DNA of 17,774 bases, taken from Pyrinomonadaceae bacterium (lineage in GTDB: Bacteria; Acidobacteriota; Blastocatellia; Pyrinomonadales; Pyrinomonadaceae). The notes under the pieces were generated by a model that was not told where the DNA came from, did not search any database, and saw only the letters and a list, made by a program, of their open reading frames with translations. Below, piece by piece: positions 1 through 6,578 of this stretch. How positions within the stretch are numbered: position 1 is the first letter of the stretch; each line of letters opens with the position of its first letter. The position numbers and the translations under genes were made by a program. The DNA is taken from assembly GCA_013813825.1 (NCBI GenBank), contig JACCRA010000118.1, forward strand, positions 1 to 17,774, written 5' to 3'.

Positions 1-713
1 GCGGCCTCTCCGGTCGCTTGATGTTGCACGCGCTCGCCGCGGATGAGGAGCACGCCGAACGCGTAGTCGAGTTGGCACGCGGTTCCCTCAAAAGCAAAAA
101 GCCCGCCCTGCCTCGTGCGCTGACGAGCCGCCTGACTCCGGCACAACGCTTGGTCCTCACTGAACTGCTCGCGCGTCTCGCCGAGTTGGCGGCGGCCACC
201 GCACGCCTCGGCGAGCGGAGCGTGCGGGAGGTGGCCGGGAGCGCCGACCCTTTCGGCCGTACCGCAGTCAAACTGCTCGAGCCTATCCCCGGCGTCGGCC
301 ACCGGGTGGCCGAGGTCATCGGCTCCGAGGTCGGCGTGGACCTGACGCGCTTCCCCACCGAGGGGCATCTGGCGAGTTGGGCGGGGAGTTGTCCCGGCAA
401 CAACGAGTCAGCCGGGAACCGCCGCTCTGGACAAACCACCACCGGCCGGCCGTACCTGAGAGCCGCCGTGACGCAAGCGGCAGGGGCAGCGTCGCACACC
501 ACGAACACCGGTCTCGCGGCGCCATCCCATCGACTGAGCCGGCGCATGGGCAACAACAAAGCTTTGGTCGCCGTCCGACACAGCCTGCTGGTTATCCTCT
601 CTCAGGTCCTGGCCGGGCGGGCGGATTATGGCGAACGCGGCGGCGACTACTTCGACCGTCAGCAACCGCAGTCGCCACGCGTGATTAAAAAGTTAGAAGC
701 ACTGTGGGGCTGA
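1..713 (+). CDS. IS110-family transposase, 3' part (cut by window edge)
   Basis: The reading frame is open from the first in-frame codon (base 3) to the TGA at 711-713, so the gene begins outside the window. What remains is the C-terminal Transposase_20 (IS116/IS110/IS902) domain. Residues quoted here count from the TTG at 18. The IPGVG helix-hairpin-helix-like motif is near residues 90-94, followed by a RFPT..HLASWAG segment (111-123), the NNESAG stretch with the family's candidate catalytic serine (about residue 131), and a late GNNKA..AVRHSLL helix. The DEDD RuvC-like N-terminal domain is not visible. IS110 enzymes are recombinases that, in known members, are guided by a bridge RNA encoded in a non-coding end of the element. 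Only the downstream flank is present here, so neither the RNA nor the left end can be judged. Whether the element is intact is unknown. Confidence 0.9.
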   Translation, partial: GLSGRLMLHALAADEEHAERVVELARGSLKSKKPALPRALTSRLTPAQRLVLTELLARLAELAAATARLGERSVREVAGSADPFGRTAVKLLEPIPGVGHRVAEVIGSEVGVDLTRFPTEGHLASWAGSCPGNNESAGNRRSGQTTTGRPYLRAAVTQAAGAASHTTNTGLAAPSHRLSRRMGNNKALVAVRHSLLVILSQVLAGRADYGERGGDYFDRQQPQSPRVIKKLEALWG

Positions 714-808
714 AGGTGACAGTCGAAACGCTAGTACAAGCAGCGTAGTTGTGCCCCATACCATTTGCATAGCAGACCCTACATCGCTTTAGGATAGGTA
801 GACCTTCA
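711..808. repeat. Inverted repeats in the 3' flank of the IS110 element
   Basis: TGAAGGT at 711-717 is mirrored by ACCTTCA at 802-808. Inside it, TGGGGC near 704-709 is mirrored by GCCCCA near 752-757. These short arms could belong to the right end of the IS or to a terminator-like fold between the transposase and the convergent SET gene. IS110 elements lack long terminal inverted repeats, so the true IS end cannot be fixed from one copy. Confidence 0.25.
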
Positions 809-813
809 ACTGG

Positions 814-1233
814 TCAAGTGTTACAGGGTCCATTGTTGGTTGATTTATTAATGCATTTTTCGCACTTACAGCCTTTAAGCTTAATGAATGTATCGAAATA
901 TGCTTTGCCATAGTCGAGGGTGATTTCTGCCCCGGCTTGTATCGTCTTTTTCGACCAAATCCATATTCGACGACCGGAAATGAATGCTATGGCGTTCGGT
1001 CTGCACGAGTGGTTGATGTAACGAGCAGTATTGGTGCGCGAGCTGCCGTTGATTGACCACTTCGTATTGATTTCAAAGAAATACTTGCCAAGATTGTTAT
1101 TGGCTTCTTCTGTGGAGACAAGAGGACCGACGTACTCAATAATTCGTTTCCTGACTGGGATAGGTTGAAGGGCGAATAATCCTAAACCTGTAGCGGTGCG
1201 TTTAACGACGAGATTTTGATTTCCTTTGTTCAT
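814..1233 (-). CDS. SET-domain protein (putative protein-lysine methyltransferase)
   Basis: A 139-residue protein that is essentially one SET domain, the S-adenosylmethionine-dependent lysine methyltransferase fold. The visible motifs are GLGLFA (about 16-21), EYVG (33-36), the SAM-binding/pseudoknot motif RYINHSCRPN (71-80), ITLDYG (104-109), and a compact post-SET cysteine cluster C-x-C-x2-C at 122-127. That cluster, with the Cys of NHSC, could bind one zinc. Free-standing bacterial SET proteins of this size exist, but substrates are rarely known; a ribosomal or nucleoid-associated protein is possible. The start at 1233 has no strong Shine-Dalgarno sequence. Base composition is markedly AT-richer than the genes from 1869 onward and it sits beside an IS110 transposase, so horizontal acquisition is likely. 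The family call is firm; the target is unknown. Confidence 0.85.
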   Translation of the reverse strand: MNKGNQNLVVKRTATGLGLFALQPIPVRKRIIEYVGPLVSTEEANNNLGKYFFEINTKWSINGSSRTNTARYINHSCRPNAIAFISGRRIWIWSKKTIQAGAEITLDYGKAYFDTFIKLKGCKCEKCINKSTNNGPCNT

Positions 1234-1243
1234 GGTTGAGATG

Positions 1244-1282
1244 ATACTAACTTATTATCTAAGGTATAATCTGTTTTATGAA
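1244..1282. promoter_or_regulatory. Divergent AT-rich promoter region between the SET gene and a small ORF
   Basis: On plus, a perfect TATAAT at 1265-1270 lies 7 bases before the ATG at 1278, with only a weak -35 candidate (TGATAC at 1242-1247). Transcription would start at or next to the ATG. On minus, GATAAT (1259-1254) has TTCATA 17 bases upstream (1282-1277) and would serve the SET gene. The two promoters overlap, so firing of one could hinder the other. Confidence 0.5.
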
Positions 1283-1433
1283 TAAACGTGCGAAGAAACG
1301 ATTGAAGGAAGCCATCCAAAAGGACATTGCGGAGCGGGCGGATAACCGTAAAGAACAAGGTTCGTCTTCTCCTACTAAGAAACTGCCACAGAGCCGAGGG
1401 TTTACACCGAGGCCAGATAAGAAGCGAGGTTAG
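1278..1433 (+). CDS. Small basic hypothetical protein, 51 residues
   Basis: An open frame from ATG at 1278 to TAG at 1431-1433 encodes 51 residues. It is very rich in Lys and Arg (begins MNKRAKKRLKEAIQKDIAER) with a charged amphipathic helix in the first half and a Ser/Pro/Lys-rich tail ending in PDKKRG. I do not recognise the family. Its charge would suit nucleic-acid or ribosome binding, which is inference. It is divergent from the SET gene and shares its promoter region; a perfect TATAAT only 7 bases upstream argues for a leaderless message. No frame on the opposite strand here looks protein-like. Confidence 0.5.
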   Translation: MNKRAKKRLKEAIQKDIAERADNRKEQGSSSPTKKLPQSRGFTPRPDKKRG

Positions 1434-1452
1434 TCTTGAGGTTGTTGTAAGG

Positions 1453-1626
1453 TTAGGAGTTCCTTCCACAAAGCATCTTCGTTAATTCCGGTGAGGATTG
1501 ATCCGTGATAGCGGAGAGCATGGTAGACCAGTCAATTTCATCACGACGAGTAGCTTCGTCAGCACCGCAACAATACTGAAAACCTGAATAATCACTGCTT
1601 TTTCGTTGCTCAAACCCCCACGCCAT
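1453..1626 (-). CDS. Small hypothetical protein, 57 residues
   Basis: ATG at 1626 to TAA at 1455-1453 gives a 57-residue frame beginning MAWGFEQRKSSDYSGFQYCC. It has a balanced, protein-like composition with aromatics, an adjacent cysteine pair and an acidic second half. An in-frame TGA lies directly before the ATG, so this is the longest version. No clear Shine-Dalgarno sequence is seen. It converges on the basic small ORF ending at 1433. Just upstream on the same strand another frame reads protein-like (ends NPAEWQYLGKALG) and stops at 1646-1644, so the 57-residue ORF may be the intact 3' piece of a decayed gene. Family not recognised. Confidence 0.35.
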   Translation of the reverse strand: MAWGFEQRKSSDYSGFQYCCGADEATRRDEIDWSTMLSAITDQSSPELTKMLCGRNS

Positions 1627-1643
1627 TCACAGACTTTCTTCCC

Positions 1644-1748
1644 CTAACCCAACGCCTTACCGAGGTACTGCCATTCGGCAGGATTCAGGGGATAAGCTTT
1701 AACTCTGGCAATTTGCTTTGGTATTTCGTTTGACTTTAGTGGATGAAG
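1644..1748 (-). pseudogene. Broken frame upstream of the 57-residue ORF
   Basis: On the minus strand, between an in-frame stop at 1751-1749 and the TAG at 1646-1644, about 34 codons read as a plausible peptide (includes PKQIARVKAYPLNPAEWQY) but with no ATG, GTG or TTG start. It looks like a remnant of an accessory gene disrupted before or during arrival of the island. The rest of 1627-1868 shows no other gene. Confidence 0.2.
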
Positions 1749-1868
1749 TTATTCCGACTACCCAGTCGGGTAACTTTCGATTTCGCGCCCCGGGTGAAAT
1801 CTGAACTCAGATCGCTGAAATAGCCCGGCCGCCCGACGCGACTTTCTTGGGTTTCGATAGAGTTCCCT

Positions 1869-4865
1869 ATGGTTGAAGAAGAACAGGACGAGCAATCTCA
1901 GCCGGAGCACAGCGGCCGCAACCTTGACGCGCGGCTCGAACAGCTTGAGCGCGCCTTCGGCGAGCAGTCCGCGCGAATGCGCCGGATCGAGCAGCATCTC
2001 GGCATCGTCGCCACTCCCTCGCCCGACGACGCCACCACCGCCGCGCGCGCCTTTGGACAAGGGCGCGCCGTCGTCCCCGCCGCCACACCGCCGCCGGAAG
2101 AGATCGCGCCGCCCACCGCGCCGCCGCGCGGGATGTGGGCGGATGGTGATGTCCCGGCGGCGGAAGATAAAAAAGTTGCTGATGAATTGTCGTCCGCTCG
2201 CGCCCAGTCGCCGCCGCAAACGTCACGCGCCGGAGCGGTGGACGCCTCTTCCGCCGCGTCAGAGCCGCTGCGACCGCCGACCGCGCCGCCGCACGTTGAT
2301 GATGAAGAACAGGCTCGCGGCGACGCGCCGGGGCGGACGGCGGCGGCGACGGGCGCACGGTCGTGGGTCGATCTCGAAACTTCCATCGGCGGCAGTTGGT
2401 TCAACTGGATCGGGATCGTCGCGTTGACGCTGGGCGTTGGCTTCTTTCTCAAATACGCTTTCGAGAATCAGTGGATTGGTCCTACAGGGCGCGTTCTGTT
2501 GGGCGGCGCGGGAGGCTGCGCGCTGCTCGGCTTGGCCGAGCGGTTGCGGCTGCGCGGCTATCGCAGTTATGCGGCGGTACTGTCGGGCGGCGGCATCCTT
2601 ATTCTCTACCTATCGGCCTACGCCGCTTATAATTTTTATCACCTCATCGGACAACTGCCGGCCTTTTTGCTGATGGCCTTGGTGACGGCCGCCGCCGTGC
2701 TGCTCGCCGCGCGTTACGACGCTCTGCCAATCGCGATCCTCGGTTTGCTCGGCGGCTTCATGACACCGATCCTGTTGTCGCGCGGCGTCGATAATCAGAT
2801 CGCGCTGTTCGGCTACATCGCGCTGTTGGACGCGGGTGTGTTGGCGCTCGCTTACTTCAAGGAGTGGCGCAGCCTCAACTATTTATCGTTCGCGGCGACC
2901 GTGTTGATGTTCGCCGGCTGGCTGGCCCGCTGGTATGAGCCGGAGACGAAACTCTGGCCGACGCTCTTCTTCCTGACGCTCTTCTTTGTGATGTTCGCGG
3001 CGCTCGCGATTCTCCACAACGTCTTGCGACGGAGGCCGGCGCGCTGGTTCGATGTCTCGCTCGTGATCGCCAACGCCACGCTCTACTTCGGCGCGAGCTA
3101 CGAACTGCTGAATTCATATTTAACTTACTACCCGGACTTTGCCGGACGACTCGCGGGAGTCTCGCACCTCGTCCTCGGCGCGCACGCGCTCGCCGTCGCG
3201 GCCTTCTTCGTGATCTTGTTTCTGATCGCCGAGAGCCGTCACCGCGAGGATCAGTTGTTGTCGCTCAGCTATGTCGGGGCGGCTGTTACTTTTCTGACCA
3301 TTGCCGTCGCGATCATTCTCGATCAGCACTGGGCCACTATTGGCTGGGCCGTCGAGGGTTTAGTACTGACGTGGATCGGCTTCCGCACCGAGCGCGCCGC
3401 GCCGCGCTACGCCGCGCTACTCGTGCTGGCGGTGGCCGTCGGACACTGGTACACGACGGACGCGCTCGAATTCCTGCTCCGCGAAGTGAAAAGTTTCTGG
3501 CCGCTCGTCAACGCCCACGCCGTCTCCTGCTATGCGCTCATCGCGGCGGTGGGGCTGAGTCTGTGGCTTTACGCGCGTGGCGGGGAACAACTTGAACGAA
3601 GCGAGCGCGAGATTCTCCGCTCCGTGTTCGTCCTCGTCATTTTCACGCTGGGGCTGACGCTCCTGACGATTGACGTAAGCGAGGGCTTCAACCAGCGCCG
3701 GGCGATGTTCGACCCAGCCGCCGATCAAACTGTGCGCGAGTCTTTCGCGGAGACGCAGCGGTTTACGACCGCGACTTTGTGGTTGCTCTATGCCACTGTC
3801 GGGCTGGCGCTCGGCGTCGTGTTGCGCGTCGCGGTGCTACGCATCGCATCGCTCCTGATTCTGTTTTGCGCTGTCTTAACGAGCGCCGCCAACGGGAGCG
3901 ATTTTTACAGCGCCGCTTGGCACCTGCCGCTCTTTAATCTGACGTTTGCCGGATTCGTCCTAAGCGTCGCCGCGCTTGCGTCGGGCGCTTATTTCTACAG
4001 GCGCGCGCCAGAAGAGAGCGTCGGCGCGTGGGAGCGCAACATCATGTTGCCCGCCCTCGTTGGTACGGCCAATTTGTTTGCGCTCGCAGGTCTCAGTCTC
4101 GAAGTGATGGGCTATTTCAACCGGGCGAAGGCGCTGGCGTGGGCGCAGCCGGAAAGCTGGCTCGCCGCCGCGCGCGTCGAAAACTGGAAGCAGTTAACGC
4201 TCTCGTTGCTATGGACGATTTACGGCACAGTCGCCTTCGTCGTCGGGTTGCGACGCCGTAGTGATTTTCTCCGCTTCGGCGCGCTCGGTCTGCTCGCGCT
4301 GACCGGCGTGAAAATCTTGCTTGTCGATGCCACTTATTACAATGCGGCGTGGCACGTTCCCATTTTCAATCAGACCTTCGCCGCCTTCGCGATCTATCTT
4401 CTCGCGCTCGCCGTCGTCGCGCGCCTCTCCGCGCGCGACTCGCGAATCGATGCGGGCGAGCGCCAAATAGTGATGACCGTCATCACCGTCGCGGGCAACG
4501 TCCTGGCGATCATCGCGCTCAGCCTCGAAGCCGCCGGCCACTTCGAGAAGCTGATGCGGCTCGGAGCAGCCGCCGGCGAGCGGCGCGACTTGCGGTTGGC
4601 GCGGCAACTCTCGCTCTCAATCATCTGGGCGCTCTATGGCGGTGCGCTGCTCGTCGTCGGCCTCGTTCGTCGTCAGCAACTGCTGCGCGTCATGGCGCTT
4701 ATCCTGCTCAGTTTGACGATCCTGAAAGTCTTTTTCTGGGACTTGTCGTCGCTCGATAAAATTTATCGCATCATCTCTTTCATCGTCCTCGGCGCGATCC
4801 TGCTCGTCGTCTCATTCCTCTATCAACAACGACAGCAACGCGCGGCGCGGGCGGAGGGTCCATGA
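1869..4865 (+). CDS. DUF2339 family polytopic membrane protein, 998 residues
   Basis: A very large inner-membrane protein of the DUF2339 family, whose function is not established. Residues about 18-46 form a short amphipathic coiled coil (LEQLERAF...RMRRIEQHLG). Residues 50-165 are a low-complexity Ala/Pro/Arg-rich linker, probably cytoplasmic. From about 170 the family core begins (LETSIGGSWFNWIGIVALTL) and continues as more than 20 hydrophobic segments to about 982. The C-terminal part contains three related modules of about 142 residues (starting near 598, 741 and 883). Each has an LSLE..G.F-like motif, an LLW..YG helix pair, a basic loop, and (in the first two) AAWH.P.FN.TFA. The ATG at 1869 is preceded by only a weak purine patch (GATAGAG). 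Length is within the range for this family. It stands alone on plus, 46 bases before the next gene. Confidence 0.9.
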   Translation: MVEEEQDEQSQPEHSGRNLDARLEQLERAFGEQSARMRRIEQHLGIVATPSPDDATTAARAFGQGRAVVPAATPPPEEIAPPTAPPRGMWADGDVPAAEDKKVADELSSARAQSPPQTSRAGAVDASSAASEPLRPPTAPPHVDDEEQARGDAPGRTAAATGARSWVDLETSIGGSWFNWIGIVALTLGVGFFLKYAFENQWIGPTGRVLLGGAGGCALLGLAERLRLRGYRSYAAVLSGGGILILYLSAYAAYNFYHLIGQLPAFLLMALVTAAAVLLAARYDALPIAILGLLGGFMTPILLSRGVDNQIALFGYIALLDAGVLALAYFKEWRSLNYLSFAATVLMFAGWLARWYEPETKLWPTLFFLTLFFVMFAALAILHNVLRRRPARWFDVSLVIANATLYFGASYELLNSYLTYYPDFAGRLAGVSHLVLGAHALAVAAFFVILFLIAESRHREDQLLSLSYVGAAVTFLTIAVAIILDQHWATIGWAVEGLVLTWIGFRTERAAPRYAALLVLAVAVGHWYTTDALEFLLREVKSFWPLVNAHAVSCYALIAAVGLSLWLYARGGEQLERSEREILRSVFVLVIFTLGLTLLTIDVSEGFNQRRAMFDPAADQTVRESFAETQRFTTATLWLLYATVGLALGVVLRVAVLRIASLLILFCAVLTSAANGSDFYSAAWHLPLFNLTFAGFVLSVAALASGAYFYRRAPEESVGAWERNIMLPALVGTANLFALAGLSLEVMGYFNRAKALAWAQPESWLAAARVENWKQLTLSLLWTIYGTVAFVVGLRRRSDFLRFGALGLLALTGVKILLVDATYYNAAWHVPIFNQTFAAFAIYLLALAVVARLSARDSRIDAGERQIVMTVITVAGNVLAIIALSLEAAGHFEKLMRLGAAAGERRDLRLARQLSLSIIWALYGGALLVVGLVRRQQLLRVMALILLSLTILKVFFWDLSSLDKIYRIISFIVLGAILLVVSFLYQQRQQRAARAEGP

Positions 4866-4911
4866 TAAAAAAAGGGCGGGAGCGTCACTGCTCACTGAAC
4901 ACCTAGCGGCT

Positions 4912-5688
4912 GTGATGGTCAGAGCTATTAATATTGATGAAGCGATCACTCATCTCGGCTTCGTCGTCGTCGAGCAAGTGATCGATGAAGAGAGAGTCGC
5001 GCGACTGATCGCGGCTTTGAATGAGGCGGGGAACGGCGGCGAGGGCGTGCGAGGTGGTGGCCGAAGCGTTTATGCGCTTCGGCATCTGCTTGAAATTGTT
5101 CCGGCGGTGCGTGAACTCTCCCGTTCGCGGGCGGTGCGGGCGCTCGTCGAACGAGTGCTCGGCGTGGATTGCTTCGCCGTCCGCAGCCTGCTCTTTGACA
5201 AGACGCCCGCAGCTAACTGGAAAGTCGCGTGGCACCAAGATTTGTCCATCGCCGTGCGCGAGCGCGTCGAAGTTGAGGGCTTCGGCGCGTGGTCGGAGAA
5301 GGCGGGCGTCACGCACGTCCAGCCGCCCGCCAAAATTTTGGAGAAGATTTTGACGTTGCGTCTGCACTTAGACCCATGCGGGGAGGCCAACGCGCCATTG
5401 CGCGTGATCCCCGGCTCACACCTCGGCGGACGATTAGACGCGGCGGAGATTCGCGCGTGGCGGGAACGGCAAGCGGTGGCGACGTGTCTGGTGCCGAGCG
5501 GGGGGGCGCTGCTGATGCGGCCATTGTTGCTGCACGCTTCTTCAGCAGCGCGTTCGCCGCAGCACCGGCGGGTCGTGCATCTGGAATTTGCGGCGGATGA
5601 TTTGCCGGGCGGGTTACAGTGGTTCAGCCAACGGGGCGGCGAGGATACGCGCGAGGGAAGTTTGAGTATAGAACGCGATGGCTCTTAG
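4912..5688 (+). CDS. Phytanoyl-CoA dioxygenase (PhyH) family oxygenase
   Basis: A 257-258-residue Fe(II)/2-oxoglutarate-dependent oxygenase of the PhyH family, a cytoplasmic double-stranded beta-helix enzyme that hydroxylates an unactivated carbon. The iron ligands are visible as H108-x-D110 in WKVAWHQDLS and H208 in RPLLLHAS. The arginine that should bind 2-oxoglutarate is R219 or R220 (HRRVVHLEF). The PLRVIPGSHLGGRL stretch (162-174) is typical of bacterial PhyH proteins. The start may be GTG at 4912 or ATG at 4915; the ATG is more usual. The gene follows the DUF2339 gene by a 46-base gap and could be co-transcribed, but nothing links the functions. The substrate cannot be predicted: bacterial members act on fatty acyl chains, amino acids and secondary metabolites. 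Confidence 0.88.
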   Translation: MMVRAINIDEAITHLGFVVVEQVIDEERVARLIAALNEAGNGGEGVRGGGRSVYALRHLLEIVPAVRELSRSRAVRALVERVLGVDCFAVRSLLFDKTPAANWKVAWHQDLSIAVRERVEVEGFGAWSEKAGVTHVQPPAKILEKILTLRLHLDPCGEANAPLRVIPGSHLGGRLDAAEIRAWRERQAVATCLVPSGGALLMRPLLLHASSAARSPQHRRVVHLEFAADDLPGGLQWFSQRGGEDTREGSLSIERDGS

Positions 5689-5725
5689 AGAGGGGCTTCT
5701 GAGATTAGGCAGGCGAAAAACCATC

Positions 5726-5790
5726 TCCACGAAGACACACGAAACAAATTCTCACTAATTTCGTGGGTGGGCTTCTTTGCGTCGTGCGTG
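5726..5790. repeat. Imperfect palindrome between convergent genes
   Basis: CACGAAA at 5738-5744 pairs with TTTCGTG at 5759-5765, and the flanks (CCACGAAGACA on the left, GGCTTCTTTGCGTCGTG on the right) pair partially. The unit resembles the CACGAAGACAC-type degenerate repeats found between genes in many bacterial genomes. Placed between the PhyH gene and the convergent secreted-protein gene, it could also help transcription end on both strands. Confidence 0.35.
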
Positions 5791-5837
5791 TGTGTGGACG
5801 AGTCGCTTTCTTGACTTCAAACTTTGCGTGTTCTGAC

Positions 5838-6308
5838 TTAACGGGCGGCTTTGTTCAGCTTGTCGGCGTCTTTCTTGACGCTGTAGCTGAGTTCGATGAT
5901 CCGGTCGAGGTCGCGTTGCGCCCGGGCGGAGAGTTTGGTGTCGATGGCTCCGGGAGTGCGGAAGATGGGGTTGGAGATGAAACTCATGATCAGTTCGTCG
6001 AGCCGGATGAGCCGCTCCTTCACAGATTCGTTGGCCCGCGCGACGAGAGTCTGCTGATTGGCTTTGGCGTCCGCCTCCTCCATTTTGGGGAGCGCGAGAG
6101 ATTCTTTCAAACGGCTGGCGCGTTTCTTGATCTCCGAGGTGGTGTTGGAGATCAATTTGTAATCGGGTTCGGGGGCTGACATGGTCGCCGTCATCATCTC
6201 GTTGTTGATGATCTGAAGGCGACGAAAGTCCTCTTGCCTTTGCAGCAGCAGCGACTTGTTGAGCGTGGCGGCCTTTTGCTGGCCGATGAGTTGTTCCGCG
6301 CGCCGCAA
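5838..6308 (-). CDS. Secreted coiled-coil protein, main body (frame broken from its signal peptide)
   Basis: 156 residues of a charged, mostly helical protein (MRRAEQLIGQQ...), with a mid-region pattern SEIKKRASRLKESLALPK and a final IDTKLSARAQRDLDRIIELSYS. I do not have a family name, but the layout (signal peptide, a run of Arg/Glu residues, then LQIINNEMM and SEIKKRASRLK) resembles small secreted hypothetical proteins of Acidobacteriota. The nominal start at 6308 is a TTG inside what should be an ELRR sequence. Upstream in another frame lies an ATG at 6465 with a good RBS and a signal peptide (separate entry). Removing one G from the CGG codon at 6321-6319 joins the frames into MMDRERELRRAEQ, which reads perfectly. 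As written the body lacks an export signal, so it is a pseudogene, a sequencing error or a recoded gene. Confidence 0.75.
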   Translation of the reverse strand: MRRAEQLIGQQKAATLNKSLLLQRQEDFRRLQIINNEMMTATMSAPEPDYKLISNTTSEIKKRASRLKESLALPKMEEADAKANQQTLVARANESVKERLIRLDELIMSFISNPIFRTPGAIDTKLSARAQRDLDRIIELSYSVKKDADKLNKAAR

Positions 6309-6315
6309 TTCCCGC

Positions 6316-6465
6316 TCACCGATCCATCATTTCCCTCTCCCTCATCTGCAACGGAGACGGGCGAGCCTGCGCTTGGGCCGAGAGCGTGAGCAGCGGGATG
6401 AAAACTGCCGCCGCCAGCAGCGATAAGAGGGATTTAACGAAAGTCAGGGAAAGAAGTTGCTGCAT
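6316..6465 (-). CDS. Signal-peptide fragment of the frameshifted secreted protein
   Basis: 49 residues from ATG at 6465 to TGA at 6318-6316. Residues 1-32 are a textbook Sec signal peptide: a Lys at 11, a long Leu/Ala core, and an AQAQA end consistent with signal peptidase I cleavage after an AxA site. Residues 35-49 (RPSPLQMREREMMDR) begin the mature protein and then hit the stop. A GGAGG Shine-Dalgarno (plus coordinates 6475-6479) lies 9 bases before the ATG and a promoter lies just upstream, which makes this the true gene start. Both frames overlap only within about a dozen bases, so the break must lie at about 6316-6325. Confidence 0.7.
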   Translation of the reverse strand: MQQLLSLTFVKSLLSLLAAAVFIPLLTLSAQAQARPSPLQMREREMMDR

Positions 6466-6497
6466 CTCGGTGCGCCTCCGCTGAAGATGTGTGGTGC

Positions 6498-6526
6498 ATC
6501 ATAGTCCAATGACCGCGGCTGGACAA
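6498..6526 (-). promoter_or_regulatory. Sigma-70-type promoter of the secreted-protein gene
   Basis: On the minus strand TTGTCC (6526-6521) and TATGAT (6503-6498) are separated by exactly 17 bases. Transcription would begin near 6491, giving a 26-base leader that contains the GGAGG ribosome binding site for the ATG at 6465. It lies in the 113-base gap after the aldo/keto reductase gene, so the secreted protein can be transcribed on its own. Confidence 0.55.
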
Positions 6527-6578
6527 TAGTAATTTGACAGTTAAGCGCTGCGTCTTCACTCTGGCCGGACGATGACTT

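Noticed and set aside
1230..1469. 79-residue minus-strand ORF over the island
   Set aside because: Overlaps the SET start and lies opposite a more protein-like plus frame (1278-1433); Arg/Leu/Thr-rich without pattern.
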